64,000 nucleotides of DNA from Diospyros lotus. Taxonomy: Eukaryota > Streptophyta > Magnoliopsida > Ericales > Ebenaceae. Position 1 is the first letter of the stretch, and the number at the start of each line of letters is the position of its first letter. Below the pieces are notes generated by a model, which did no database searches, was not told the DNA's origin, and was given only the letters and a program-made list of their open reading frames with translations. Of this stretch, positions 11,331-21,137 are shown one piece after another. The DNA lies in NCBI RefSeq assembly GCF_014633365.1, contig NC_068350.1, forward strand, positions 8,099,922 through 8,163,921. The letters are read 5' to 3'. Position numbers and translations under genes: made by a program.

Positions 11331-12690
11331 AATGGTGAACCTAAAAAATTGAGTAGGCGAATTGGAAATAAGGTTGGAAGGCATGCAATGGGGAGTTGAT
11401 GCCGTGACAGGTGAGGTTCAATCGGTGGAGAATAATGTCGCGAACATGCTGGAGTAGTTCGCATAGATGAGAACGAGGTGGGAAGAACATGAACGAGAGA
11501 GGAAGAACAAGGAGAAGATAGGAGATCAGCCACTGGAATTCGCTCAGGATTCTGAAGCGACACCGAAAATAGGAGAATGGCGTGTTGAAGCGATGGTTCT
11601 GATAAGGGCTGGAGATCGGAGATCCAAGGTTGTCGATTGGAGATGCCCCTCTTCGAAGGCAAAGATCTAGACAATTGGATATTCCGAGCCAAACGGTACT
11701 TTATGGTGAACAGGTTGACTGATGATGAGAAGTTGGATACAACAGCACTGTGTTTGCAGGGTGCTGCACTTTCGTGGTTTTAATAGGAAGAAAAGTAATG
11801 AAAGGTGAGGAATTGGGAGGGCTTTAAATTGTTGTTGAGGAGTCATTTCCAATCCAGCCTAGGAAAGCTCCGTCGAGGAGCCGTTTCTAGCCCTCCGACA
11901 GAAAGGAACTGTTATGGAGTACCACCAATGCTTCGAGACATTGGCATCACCCCTTGAGAACCTACCGAAAGCCATGCTGGAAGGGCATTTCATAAATGGT
12001 TTAAAGCCTGATACCAAGGCCGAGTTGAGGTGGTTGAGGCTAAGGGGCTTGGAGAAGATGATGGATTTGGCTCAACGTATAAAGGAGCAGAATCAGGTGG
12101 TTCGTGGAGGTGCAGTTAGATTGGGTTCAAACAAGGGACAAGCCATTCCAAACCCAATTTTGACATACCAGTGAGGGGAAATTCTGCCACATTCGCAGCA
12201 ACCCCCCAAACTGGCAACAATCAGTCTTACTAACCCATATCGATCACAGGCTAATGGGAGATGGAGTAAGCCACCCTTTAAACAGATTAGCGAGGCAGAA
12301 TGGAAGGCAAAAAGGGATAAAGGCCTATGTTTTTCGATATGATGAGAAATATACTATAAGTCATAAGTGCAAAACTAAAGAGCTGCAAGTGTTGATTATA
12401 TATGATGAAGAGGTAAAAGAGGCGGTAATTGAGGGAGAAACATTGGTTGAGGTAGAAGGAAAGTCGAGGCAAGAATGGAAGGTCATTGAGCTCTCAATGA
12501 ACTTTGTAGTTGGATTGACTACACCACAGACTATGAAGCTCAAAGGGGACATAGAGGGGCAACCAATAGTGGTGCTTATTAATGGAGGAGCAACGCACCT
12601 ATTTTATAACAACCGAGCTAATGTAGCAATTAGGTTTACCAAGGGTGGAAACAACAGGATATGGGGTAATTATGGGAACGAGAATAGCAG
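11331..12690 (+). pseudogene. Gypsy gag-protease pseudogene
   Basis: Gag signatures appear in changing frames: a segment like PLFEGKDLDNWIFRA at about 11650, then YFMVNRLTDDEKLD at 11700. The downstream part of gag is open from 11914 to 12174 and contains FETLASPLENLPKAML and FINGLKPDTKAEL. A zinc-knuckle-like CFRCDEKYSPGHKC-type region lies at about 12330, where the first Cys is Tyr or Arg here. The protease follows at about 12500-12610; its DSGA/DGGA site reads NGGA. Stops and shifts occur at 11460, 11670, 11790 and 12175. Function is lost. Confidence 0.85.
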
Positions 12691-13039
12691 TGCAAGGGGC
12701 TAGAATTTGTAAAGGAGCGAAGCTTAATCTCCAAAATCTGCAAATTGTAGAGGATTTTTTTACCTCTAGAATTGGGGAGCTTAGATGTAATTTTGGGGAT
12801 GAAGTGGCTAGCAGCCGTTGGAAAAATGAGTGTGGATTGGAAGGCCCTCACGATGAAATTTCAGATATGAGGCATAGTGGTAACATTGCAAGAGGATCCT
12901 AGCTTGAGCAAGACCTTGGTGTCCTTGAAGGCTATGGTGAAAACCTTTAACGAAAATGGGGAGGAAATGTTGTTGGAATTGAGAACCTTGGCAGCAAAAA
13001 TTAAAAAGATCAAAAGAAAGCTCTAATGATGCTAAGGGG

Positions 13040-13728
13040 GTGTTGGCTAAGTTTGAGAGGGTTTTCTCTACACCAGAAGGGATGCCACCTTGTAGGAGGA
13101 AGGATCATGCCATAAATCTAGTTTCAGGAACCACATCAGTTAGTGTAAGGCCCTACCGTTACCCTTATTTGCAAAAAGATGAAATTGAGAAGTTGGTGGG
13201 AGAGATGTTGGCTGTTGGAATTGTTCAGCCTAGTTCCAGCCTATTTTCTAGTCGGTGTTGTTGGTAAAGAAGAAGGATGGAGGGTGGCATTTTTGTGTGG
13301 ATTATAGGGCCTTGAACAAGGTTACTATTCTGGACAAATTTCCCATTCCTGTGATAGAGGAGTTACTTGATGAGTTGCATGGTGACACGATCTTCTGCAA
13401 GCTCGATTTGAAATCTGGTTACCATCATATTAGAGTTAAGTCTGAGGATGTTCCCAATACTGCTTCCAAGACTCATGAAGGGCATTACGAGTTCCTAGTA
13501 ATGTCATTTGGGCTGACAAATGCGCTAACCACCTTCCAATCGTTGATGAATGACATTTTCAAAGAATATTTGAGGCGTTTTGTATTGGTATTCTTCAATA
13601 ACATATTGGTGTATAGCAGGAATTTTGAACAACACACACAACATTTACTTTGTGTCTTAAAAGTACTAGCAAACAATCAGCTCTTTGCCAAGAAGAAGAA
13701 GTGTGTGTTTGGGCAAGTGGTGTTCGAC
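13040..13728 (+). pseudogene. Gypsy reverse transcriptase, catalytic site destroyed
   Basis: The entry motif resembling PPCRRKDHAINL is followed by RPYRYPYLQKDEIEKLV (13150), then a shift at about 13255 into [58 protein letters not shown] and, at about 13590, [10 protein letters not shown] follow. The family has F-x-D-D-I-L-V-Y; both Asp residues are Asn here, so polymerase activity is impossible. The frame runs into the unrelated insert at 13729 at the 'FGQ...YLGH' position and resumes at 15283. Confidence 0.93.
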
Positions 13729-15282
13729 TCCTACCCTTGCGTAAAATTAACTACTCTAACGTACACTTGCCAGTGTACGAGATTTATGTAGTACATAATT
13801 TAAAACTAGTAAGTCCAGATCGTATCCACAAGGAAGTCAATGATTAAAAGAAAAATAAAGACAATGCATGAAAGTAAATTATAATATAGTGTGATGTGAT
13901 ATGGGGAGAATTGAGATAATGAACTAACACTGAAAATAAAACGTCCTAGGTCAAGACAATTTCAGTATCGATCCATTCATTCCCAAGCAAGCATAAAATC
14001 ATAGTATCATAGGATTTGAAAATTAGATTACAGAACTTTGCTATTGATTACATTTTGGAATCATGATGGTTCTATTTCTAGCATCTTCCATACATGGCAT
14101 GCAATGATCTAATTTAAGCAACCACTATAAGCCAAAACGCAAAAATGTCACGCTTAGCTTGGGCATGGTATGATGGTATTTTCAATTTGGGCAATCCACA
14201 TACTTGGTTACGAGGGTTCCGGATTATGCATATACCCCAATCCAAATTTAAATATTTTGGCAAAAAAAAAATTCTTAATCTCCTTTTCAAAACCTCAACT
14301 AAACAATGGAGTTCAACTTGCTTGGGTTATTAATGGCATCGAACAATGTCCTTGTCTCGGGCCAAAACTTACTTAGCCACACACCTCCAATTACAAAAAT
14401 TAACTAACAGGAATTAAAATTGTTGAAATTAAAAGACAGTATTTAAAAGATAGAAATTAATTACGATAATTTAAAATGATAAAGCATCAACATAAATTAA
14501 TAATAGCATGTAATGGATAACAAAAAATAAAAGCATCAGAAATAAAAAGACAGAATGTAAAGCATCAATGTATCTCCAATATAGAAATTTATAACAAAAT
14601 GTATGCGACAACAAAAAATAAAAGAAGGCAGTAATGAAGTTGCTAAACAGTAGGGAATTTAAAGTTGATGAAATTAAAGATCAGTAATCTTAAAGCTAGA
14701 AAGCAAACTTCATTCTACCAAAAACTAATTTCTGCTATGCGAAAATTAAAACCCCTTCTACTGTGCGTAAATTAAAAAAAAAAAAAACTGTCTACTGTAT
14801 CGCTATGCTCCTTCCCTTCCGTGTTGCTGTGCGCTCCTTGCTTCTGGTGTTGCTATGCAAAACTGTGCATATATATATGCACCTCTGAAATTGGCCTGGA
14901 TTGTTGAGGAAATTAGCAAGGAGGGACAGCGTTTCTGGGAGCTGTTGGGTCCCAATTGCATGCGGTTGGGTCTTTAATTCCAATTTAATAAAATCAATGG
15001 GCCTTCAAATTATGGGCTTCAATTGCACATGCGGCTGCCCATTTAATTGCTGGGTCCAATTTCACATTTTTCAAACAGTGGACCGCCTGTTAAAGCCAGG
15101 CTTCATGGGATATCTCCAATTTCAATTTCTCTTCATCATTCAATTCCAATTTCCGTTAGTTTTTGACAGATTGGCCTACACATAACATAAAAATTCAATT
15201 TTTGGCCTAAAATAAAATCAAAATGGGAAAAAAATACATCAATTTTTTGCAAAAATTATCTATTAATTAGCTGAAAATTAAA
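13729..15282. mobile_element. Unclassified 1.55-kb insertion in gypsy RT
   Basis: It interrupts the reverse transcriptase exactly between the FGQ-V-F-D part and the YLGH motif, so it is an insertion. The word 'atcgtatccacaaggaagtc' near 13817 resembles a conserved word I have seen next to Athila/Tat-type gypsy LTRs. A perfect 18-bp palindrome 'gtgcatatatatatgcac' lies at 14865-14882. The middle (14400-14780) is very A-rich. I found no clear target-site duplication or terminal repeat and no gene. Boundaries are good to a few bases only on the coding side. Confidence 0.6.
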
Positions 15283-15730
15283 TATTTAGGCCATATTATA
15301 TCTCAACATGGGATTTTAGCCAATTGAAGTAAGATACAAGCTATGTTAGATTCGCCTATTCCTACATTGATAAAGGAATTGAGAGGGTTTCTTAGCCTCA
15401 CGAGGTATTATAGACGTTTTATGAGGGATTATGGCAAGTTGGCAAAGCCTCTAACGAAAAGATTAAGAAACAATTTCTTTTGGGATGTGACAACCGAGCA
15501 GGCCTTCCAGCAACTTAAAGCTAAAATGGTATTCTTATCCGTTTTAGCCTTACGGAACTTTGGGAAGCCCTTTGTCATTGAGTTTGATGCCTCCGGACAA
15601 GGTATGGGAGTTGTATTAATGCAAGAGCAAAGGCCTATTACTTATTTCAGTCAGTTAGGGAGGAAAAAATATGTTTATGAGAGGGAATTGATGGTCATAA
15701 TGTTTTTGGTGCTAAGGCCATATATTTATT
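15283..15730 (+). pseudogene. Gypsy RT thumb and RNase H N-terminal part
   Basis: The frame resumes with YLGHIIS, then a TGA stop, then IQAMLDSPIPT and LRGFLSLTRYYRRF at about 15370-15420. The RNase H domain begins near 15570 with FVIEFDASGQGMGVVLMQ, where the family has TDASG and the first catalytic Asp is kept. It continues with RPITYFSQ and YERELMVIMF (Glu kept). It breaks at 15730 after RPYIY, exactly where an inverted piece of the same element starts. Confidence 0.88.
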
Positions 15731-16207
15731 TTGTTGGCAAATCGAGCAATCACTTACATACCGATATATGTCTCTCTTCATTCCTTGTTAACAGACATTT
15801 GCCACCACCATTTTTTAAGTTTTTAAGAACCCTGAATGTCCTCCGACACTTCCATCATGCCCTTCATGAAGTAATAATGGAATGAGAGTGGATCCCTTTG
15901 GTAAATACAACCTTCCTTTGTAAAGGATATGGTTGTTCACCAGTTGGAAGTTAGAGTGTGAAGTAGGATTAGGTTGGAGATCTTGGATAATTTCTTACAA
16001 TCTTTCATCTGCTCTTATCTCACTGGCTAATTGATCTAGTTGGACTACTTTAAGCACTGTTAAGGCTATTGTTGTTGTTGGGTGTCAAATTCTTGACAGA
16101 CCATTTGTAGTTTTATTCTCCAAACCCGATTAATATTGTATCTCAAATTGGAACCCCATTAATTTCACCAGAGACAAAATTTCGTGAGCAAACTCAACAA
16201 AAGTATA
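15731..16207 (-). pseudogene. Inverted RNase H-integrase segment of the gypsy
   Basis: Here the gypsy coding sequence is on the opposite strand. Read from 16207 down, it gives the RNase H tail (FAHEILSLVKLMGFQFEIQY, then GLENKTTNGLSRI, where the family has ADALSR). The integrase N terminus follows (YKGRLYLPKGSTLIPLLLHE, then HDGSVGGHSGFLKT; C-x2-C of the H2C2 finger in CSICQQNK at about 15735). The flanking plus-strand parts stop at RPYIY and resume at YHPQTD. A segment was therefore inverted in place, and the integrase catalytic core that should lie between CQQNK and YHPQTD is missing. Confidence 0.85.
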
Positions 16208-16930
16208 GTCCTATCACCCTCAAACGGATAGACAAATGGAGGTACTTAACTGGACTTTAGAAACCTACTTACGCTGTTTTGCTTCCTCAAAACTGAAGGC
16301 ATGGTACATATGGCTACCTTGGGCTGAATTATGATATAATACCTCCTACCACACAGTTATTAGGGTGACTCCATTTCAAACAGTGTATGGGCGAGAACCA
16401 CCACCCTTATTGAGGTTTGAGAAGGGAACTACCCCTGTTTCAATGGTGGAGCAACAGTTGATTGAGAGAGATTTAATCCTTGAGAAATTAAAGGCACAGT
16501 TGATGAGAGCACAAGCAGTGATAAAGAATGGGGCAGATTTGAAAAGAAGGGAGGTGAAGTACAAAGAATGAGACTTGGTATATTTGAAATTAAGGCCATA
16601 TTGTCAGAAATCATTGGCCGCTCATGCAAATGAAAAGTTAGTTGCCCGATATTATGGTCCATTTGAAATTGAGAAAGAGGTAGGCCTGGTAGCTTATAAG
16701 CTAATACTACCACCTTATTGTCCTATTCATCCTATATTCCATGTGTCCCAACTACGGAAGGCAAGAGGGGCATTGAAAGCTAATGTGGAGATTCCTCGAC
16801 AGCTGAATGAAGACCTTGAGATGCTGGTGGAACCAGAGACAGTGCTTGGAGTTCGACCAGGAACCAAAAAGAACTTACAGGGATTAAAGATGCTCATACA
16901 ATGGAAAGGGCCTTACCACTCGATCCAGTA
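16208..16930 (+). pseudogene. Gypsy integrase C-terminus and chromodomain
   Basis: It starts at YHPQTD (family YHPQTDGQTE; here the Gly is Arg), then [19 protein letters not shown] and TPFQTVYGREPPP (16365). The C-terminal integrase domain lies at 16575-16760 with LRPY, ARYYGPFEIEKEVG, YKLILPP and HPIFHVSQLRKARG. The chromodomain remnant lies at 16830-16925 with ETVLGVRPGT and LIQWKG. A stop occurs at 16571 and another at 16931. This C-terminal chromodomain identifies the element as a chromovirus. Confidence 0.9.
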
Positions 16931-16970
16931 GCAATTTTTGTTTTTCCACCTTGAGGACAAGGTGAAAGTT

Positions 16971-16984
16971 GAGAGGGGGAGTAA
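16971..16984 (+). promoter_or_regulatory. Gypsy polypurine tract
   Basis: The purine-rich run 'gagagggggagtaa' directly precedes the 3' LTR start TGATACG, where second-strand priming occurs in LTR retrotransposons. Confidence 0.8.
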
Positions 16985-17322
16985 TGATACGATCCACTGG
17001 ACATACCAAAAACGATCCAAAGGGTAGAGGTAGGAGAGTAAATTGGCTAGCTAAGATAACAACCAGCCATGTGCGAAGGGGTAAAATGGGAAAATTGCTA
17101 GTTTGTGTAAAAACTCAGCAAGTGCGAATCCAAATTCTATTAGAGGAAGAGGGAAGGGAATATAGAGAGAGCAGGGAAATTTGTAAAAGGAGGGAAAAAT
17201 TTTGGGATTTAATTCTTTTAGAGAGTTAAGAGCCTCTTGAATTCTCAGTTTTCTTTGTAATTTCGATGGGAGTTGGTGAATTAAATCCAAATTTAAGTGA
17301 TTTCCCTTTCTGGTACCCATTA
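16985..17322 (+). repeat. Right (3') LTR of gypsy
   Basis: 338 bp, starting TGATACG and ending CCCATTA (CA changed to TA). It is collinear with the left LTR apart from the solo LTR in the latter, and is followed by the 'gagta' duplication at 17323-17327. It shows the unoccupied 'gagtt' target of the 10606-11249 solo LTR. Confidence 0.9.
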
Positions 17323-17327
17323 GAGTA

Positions 17328-17650
17328 TATATACAAAAATTCTTAAATTTTAGGACTAAATTATACCTCTACTATATAAGATTTTGATTACATTTACTCT
17401 TATTCAGTAGATTACAACAATAAATAATCAAATTAATGTACAAATACATATCTTGAATATATTTATCAACTTATCTTGACTTATCTTTTTTGGTTTGGAG
17501 TTTTAATGGCTCCTTATCTCCAATAGCACTATGCACACGCACCTTATATGTACTCCAATAATCCCAGGTACACTTAAAACACTTAGCCCTATGTACACGT
17601 ACTTTTATATGTACTCCAATAGTCCCACGTACACTTAAAACACTTCAACA
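17328..17650 (-). mobile_element. Probable outer part of the old copia 5' LTR
   Basis: The sequence resumes after the gypsy insertion. It contains a tandem duplication of about 60 bp (17529-17650; shared words 'tatatgtactccaata', 'tcccacgtacacttaaaaca' and variants). It ends on the minus strand as TGTTGAAGTGTTTTAAG, a plausible LTR start. The matching 3' LTR is not in the window, so this is inference from position and terminus. Confidence 0.45.
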
Positions 17651-17655
17651 ATTTC

Positions 17656-18130
17656 TAATAATAATAATGATTAAAAATTATATGATCATGTCAATTAAAA
17701 AATTGACAGGCTGATGAGCGGAAAGAACCCAATGGGGTGGAGTGGAATGGAATGGAATGGAACCATCAGTTGGAATATTTAAAGGTTGTCGTCATGGCTT
17801 AGAAGGTTGATTTGTATGAGATGGGTGCTGACGTTGTATTAGTTTTGTCTTAACACTGGATTCATGTCAGATGGGTCATCAATGAGCTCAGCCTTCACTC
17901 CCAACCCCATATCTGCGAAGCTTTTCTTTTTGTTATTGGTGTATCAAAATTTGGGAAGTCCATATTTCCTCGAAAGAAGCAAGTAGTTTTCTAAGACGAT
18001 ATTAGTCTAATCATTTTTGGCGGCCAAGGAACTTATTAAATGGACGTGTACAACAATAAATCAACAAAAGTTGTAGAGTGAACTCAAAATAGAGACCCTA
18101 AAAGTCCACCACTAACCGAAGCCTCGACCA
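17656..18130. other. Upstream intergenic DNA of EXO70 gene
   Basis: No gene is seen. A short GGAAT run lies at 17738-17761. The remainder is mixed-composition DNA that probably holds distal promoter sequence of the gene starting at 18381. Confidence 0.5.
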
Positions 18131-18135
18131 CCAGT

Positions 18136-18177
18136 TCCCCCCCCTCTCTCTCTCTCTCGATCTGTCTATATATCCCC
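18136..18177 (+). promoter_or_regulatory. Pyrimidine patch and TATA-like box of EXO70
   Basis: A pyrimidine run (C then CT repeats) at about 18136-18159 is followed by 'ctatatatc' at 18169-18177. This is the core-promoter layout common in plants. The start codon lies about 205 bp downstream, leaving a leader of some 170 bp. A second 'catatatatag' at about 18288 is an alternative TATA box. Confidence 0.5.
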
Positions 18178-18380
18178 CATAGAACACCCCCATATCGTTG
18201 CCAACCTATATTAACAAGCCAACGCAAAGAAGAAACGCGCACGCAAACACTCACATAGAGGCTGATCAAGTCCACAGTGCATATACAGCATATATATAGA
18301 TTTTATCAGCAAATTAAGATCAGAAGAACTGGTACCTGTGATCTGTTGACAAGTAGTTGACTGTTGGAGAGCTTCTACAT

Positions 18381-20240
18381 ATGCCGAGAAAAGGAATGCG
18401 AAGCCTATGGTTTTCCACGAAGCCACCATCATCGTTTTCGGTTTCACACAGCCCTTCTCCTAGTCCTTCAAGAAGGCTCTCTGAAGCAGCCATGGAGCGA
18501 AGTATTGCAGCGGCGGAGACGATGATCATGAAATGGAACCCGGAAGCTTCGAGCTTCGCCAAAGTCACTTCCCTCTTCTACGAGAACCGTGGAGAAGCCA
18601 GAGATTTCATCAAGTCCGTTGCTGAATTACAGAAAGCAATGCATTTCCTAGATAAGGAAGATCCGCGATCAGAGAAACTCGTGCGTAGTCAGAAACTGAT
18701 GGAGATTGCCATGAAGCGACTTCAGAAGGAGTTCTATCAGATTCTATCCATGAATCGAGCTTACTTGGATCCGGAATCAGTTTCTGCAAGATCCTCTCTA
18801 ACCTCGACACGATCTAGCATGTCGGATTATGACGATGACGATGGGTCTGAGGAGGAGATTCGTATCGCAGGAGAATCCGTCACGGAAGTCGAGCAAGTTT
18901 CGGCCGCTGTCATGGCCGATCTGAGACTGATAGCCGAGAGTATGATATCAACTGGTTACGGAAAAGAGTGCGTGAAGATATATAAGACTATACGAAAATC
19001 GATTGTTGATGAAGGTATATATCGACTCGGTGTTGAGAGAGTCAGCAATTCGAAGATTCACAAGATGGATTGGGAGCTGATAGAGTTGAAAACGAAAAAT
19101 TGGTTGAGTGCTGTGAAGATCGCAGTGAAGACACTATTCAATGGGGAGAGAATTCTCTGTGATCACGTCTTCGCAGCCTCCGACACCATCAGAGAATCAT
19201 GTTTCGCTGAGATCACGAAAGAAGGAGCGCAAATTTTGTTTGGATTCCCTGAACTTGCGGTGAAAAACAAGAAGAACTCGCCGGAAAAGGTTTTCCGTAT
19301 GCTCGACATGTACACCGCAATCTCGGAAAACTGGCCCGAGATCGAGTCCATCTTCTCATTCGAATCCACCTCCGCCGTACTATCACAAGCCATCACCGCG
19401 CTGGTCAAGCTCGGCGAATCTGTTCGGACAATGGTAGCCGATTATGAATCGGCGATCCAGAAGGACAAATCCAAGTCGCCCGTTCCCGGTGGTGGAGTTC
19501 ATCATCTAACGGTTGCAGTCATGAATTACCTGTCTCTCCTCGGCGATTACAGCAACATTCTGCCGGACATCCTCACCTATTCTCCACTGCCGGAGAAATC
19601 ATCCTTACCTGAGTCTTATTTTGACTCCTCCGACTCCGACGGATCTCCCAAACAGGCTATCTCCCTCCGGTTCGCGTGGCTGATCCTCGTCCTTCTCTGC
19701 AAACTCGACAGCAAAGCTTCCCATTACAAAGACGTCTCCCTCGCTTACCTCTTCTTATCCAACAATCTCCAACACGTTGTCGACAAAATACGCAAATCGA
19801 ATATCAAGTACCTCCTCGGCGACGATTGGATCTCAAAGCAAGAAGCCAAAGTCAAGCAGTTCGCCTCCAGCTATGAAAGACTAGCGTGGGGGTCCGTCGT
19901 CGAATCGCTGACGCAAGATCCTACGGCAGGGATGTCGGCGGAAGAAGTAAGAGAATGTTTGAGGAGATTCAACAGAGCGTTGGAGCAGGCGTACCTGAAG
20001 CAATCTGGGTGCGTCGTGGACGATAGCAATCTCAGGCAGCAAATCAAACTGTCGATAACGAGGAAGGTTGTGGAGGCGTATACAGAGTTCTACCACACGC
20101 AGAGAGTGGAGGCGTGGAGAGGAGATCGGCATTTGGTAAGATTTGCCCCTCAGGATGTGAGAAATTACCTATCAGATCTGTTCTTTGGTACTGTAGAGGC
20201 GGGGAGTTCTTCGCTGCCATCGAGATTGCGATCTCCCTGA
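18381..20240 (+). CDS. EXO70: Exocyst subunit EXO70 family protein (EXO70H-like)
   Basis: EXO70 proteins are subunits of the exocyst, the eight-protein complex that tethers secretory vesicles to the plasma membrane. This single-exon frame encodes about 619 aa, the family's usual size. I chose ATG at 18381 (MPRKGMRSLWF) because the in-frame codon at 18357 is TTG and a short basic MRK/MPRKGM start is usual. A Ser/Pro-rich N-terminal stretch (about residues 12-35) is followed by the helical N-terminal part. An acidic loop (DDDDGSEEE) lies near residue 150. The Exo70 C-terminal domain starts at about residue 200. The typical GGGVHHLTVAVMNYL motif lies near 368, and YTEFY and a basic C-terminal end (RVEAWRGDRHLVRFAP) that could bind phospholipid lie near the end. 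Absence of introns and the start sequence favour the plant B/H clades, H most likely. The frame is intact. It is the only ordinary host gene here. Confidence 0.95.
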   Translation: MPRKGMRSLWFSTKPPSSFSVSHSPSPSPSRRLSEAAMERSIAAAETMIMKWNPEASSFAKVTSLFYENRGEARDFIKSVAELQKAMHFLDKEDPRSEKLVRSQKLMEIAMKRLQKEFYQILSMNRAYLDPESVSARSSLTSTRSSMSDYDDDDGSEEEIRIAGESVTEVEQVSAAVMADLRLIAESMISTGYGKECVKIYKTIRKSIVDEGIYRLGVERVSNSKIHKMDWELIELKTKNWLSAVKIAVKTLFNGERILCDHVFAASDTIRESCFAEITKEGAQILFGFPELAVKNKKNSPEKVFRMLDMYTAISENWPEIESIFSFESTSAVLSQAITALVKLGESVRTMVADYESAIQKDKSKSPVPGGGVHHLTVAVMNYLSLLGDYSNILPDILTYSPLPEKSSLPESYFDSSDSDGSPKQAISLRFAWLILVLLCKLDSKASHYKDVSLAYLFLSNNLQHVVDKIRKSNIKYLLGDDWISKQEAKVKQFASSYERLAWGSVVESLTQDPTAGMSAEEVRECLRRFNRALEQAYLKQSGCVVDDSNLRQQIKLSITRKVVEAYTEFYHTQRVEAWRGDRHLVRFAPQDVRNYLSDLFFGTVEAGSSSLPSRLRSP

Positions 20241-20580
20241 TCTCGATTCGTTTTGAAATGCACTTTATTCCTTCTATTTCGTGGCCGCAGCGGCGTAAGT
20301 GGAAATTGTAAAAAATAACCCCTTCACAAATAGAAAATTCGTTTTTAACTCTTTTTTAATCCCAAAAAAAAAGTTTTTACCCCTACAAATAAATAGTTGT
20401 AAAAAATAATCACTTTATCACTTTTCACTCCAATATTTGACTTTTCAACTCCCCACTTTAATTAAAAATTAAGAATAAAAATAAAGACAATATATTACCA
20501 AACTACCCTCAATACAAAACAAAAAAAAGGGTTGAATTTCTATTTTACCCCACAAGGAAGAAGCCCGAGAAACCTCTCAT
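20241..20580. other. 3' flank of EXO70 gene
   Basis: AT-rich downstream region with 'aaaaataa' words near 20310 and 20395 that could serve as polyadenylation signals. No gene is seen. Confidence 0.45.
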
Positions 20581-21137
20581 AATTATAATAATAAATTTTT
20601 AATTATTAAAATATTATTATTATTTCTCAACATGAATTCTTATTTTTTAATAATTTAATAACTGGGTGAATTTTGAACCCACGATGAGTCCTTATCTCTT
20701 TTTTATTATTAAATATATATGTATTGTTATATATAAATAAAATTAATTAAATAATAATAATTGAAAATTTTAAATATATATATATTATTAAATAAATAAC
20801 TGAAAAATTATTATTCAATGATTCTTATATTATTTTTCAATTGTAATAATAATTACCAATCTTAATTATAATAATAAATTTTCAACTATTAAATTATTAA
20901 TATTTTCAAATAAATACTATTATTTTTAATAATAATTATTTTTTAAAAAATTTAATAACTAGTTGAGTCTCGAACCCACGCTCGATTCCCTCCCTTCATT
21001 TTTTTATTATTAAATATATATGTAATAATATTACATATACAATAAATAAAATGGATTAAATAAAAATAATTGAAAAATTGAAAAAAAAATATGTATTATC
21101 AAAAAATTAAAAAATTGTGATTCAATTATTCTTAAAA
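20581..21137. repeat. AT-rich tandem duplication, about 295-bp period
   Basis: Two adjacent segments (about 20581-20860 and 20861-21137) match in order: 'taattataataataaatttt', 'aatttaataact.g.tga', 'gaacccacg', 'tttttattattaaatatatatgta' and a closing 'attcaatgattctt'/'attcaattattctt'. They diverge at many positions. The shared 'cgaacccacg' reads on the minus strand like a tRNA B box (GGTTCGA), so a tRNA-derived repeat is possible but not shown. The fold-back tandem array begins immediately after. Confidence 0.6.

Larger units (their letters stand above)
10322..17322 (+). mobile_element. Ty3/gypsy chromovirus, decayed, full-length
   Basis: Two short LTRs (10322-11302 and 16985-17322) flank gag, protease, reverse transcriptase, RNase H, integrase and a chromodomain on the plus strand. 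The whole is bounded by the perfect 5-bp repeat 'gagta' at 10317-10321 and 17323-17327. Integrase after RNase H defines Ty3/gypsy. The C-terminal motif GVRPGT.KN.QGL..LIQWKG is the chromodomain that targets chromoviruses to heterochromatin. The copy is dead: both reverse-transcriptase catalytic acids are replaced, frames are broken, an unclassified 1.55-kb insert splits reverse transcriptase, and a 0.48-kb piece is inverted with loss of the integrase core. The left LTR carries a solo LTR. It inserted in the older copia relic's LTR region. Confidence 0.9.
1110..17650 (-). mobile_element. Old Ty1/copia relic, host of nested insertions
   Basis: Read on the minus strand with insertions removed, the order is gag, protease, integrase, linker, reverse transcriptase, which is the Ty1/copia order. 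Its pieces are gag 9189-10260, protease, integrase and linker 5215-6955, and the start of reverse transcriptase 1110-1701. Solo LTRs at 1702-5209 and 6961-9183 split these pieces. A primer-binding-site-like sequence lies at 10257-10269. The probable 5' LTR (10271-10321 plus 17323-17650) is itself split by a gypsy element. The 3' part (rest of reverse transcriptase, RNase H, 3' LTR) is missing or lies outside the window. Many frameshifts and stops and an altered protease active site show that it is dead. The 5' LTR assignment is the least certain part. Confidence 0.75.

Noticed and set aside
18357..18380. Extending the EXO70 protein eight codons upstream
   Set aside because: The upstream codon is TTG, not ATG. 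The ATG at 18381 gives a start (MPRKGM) normal for the family.
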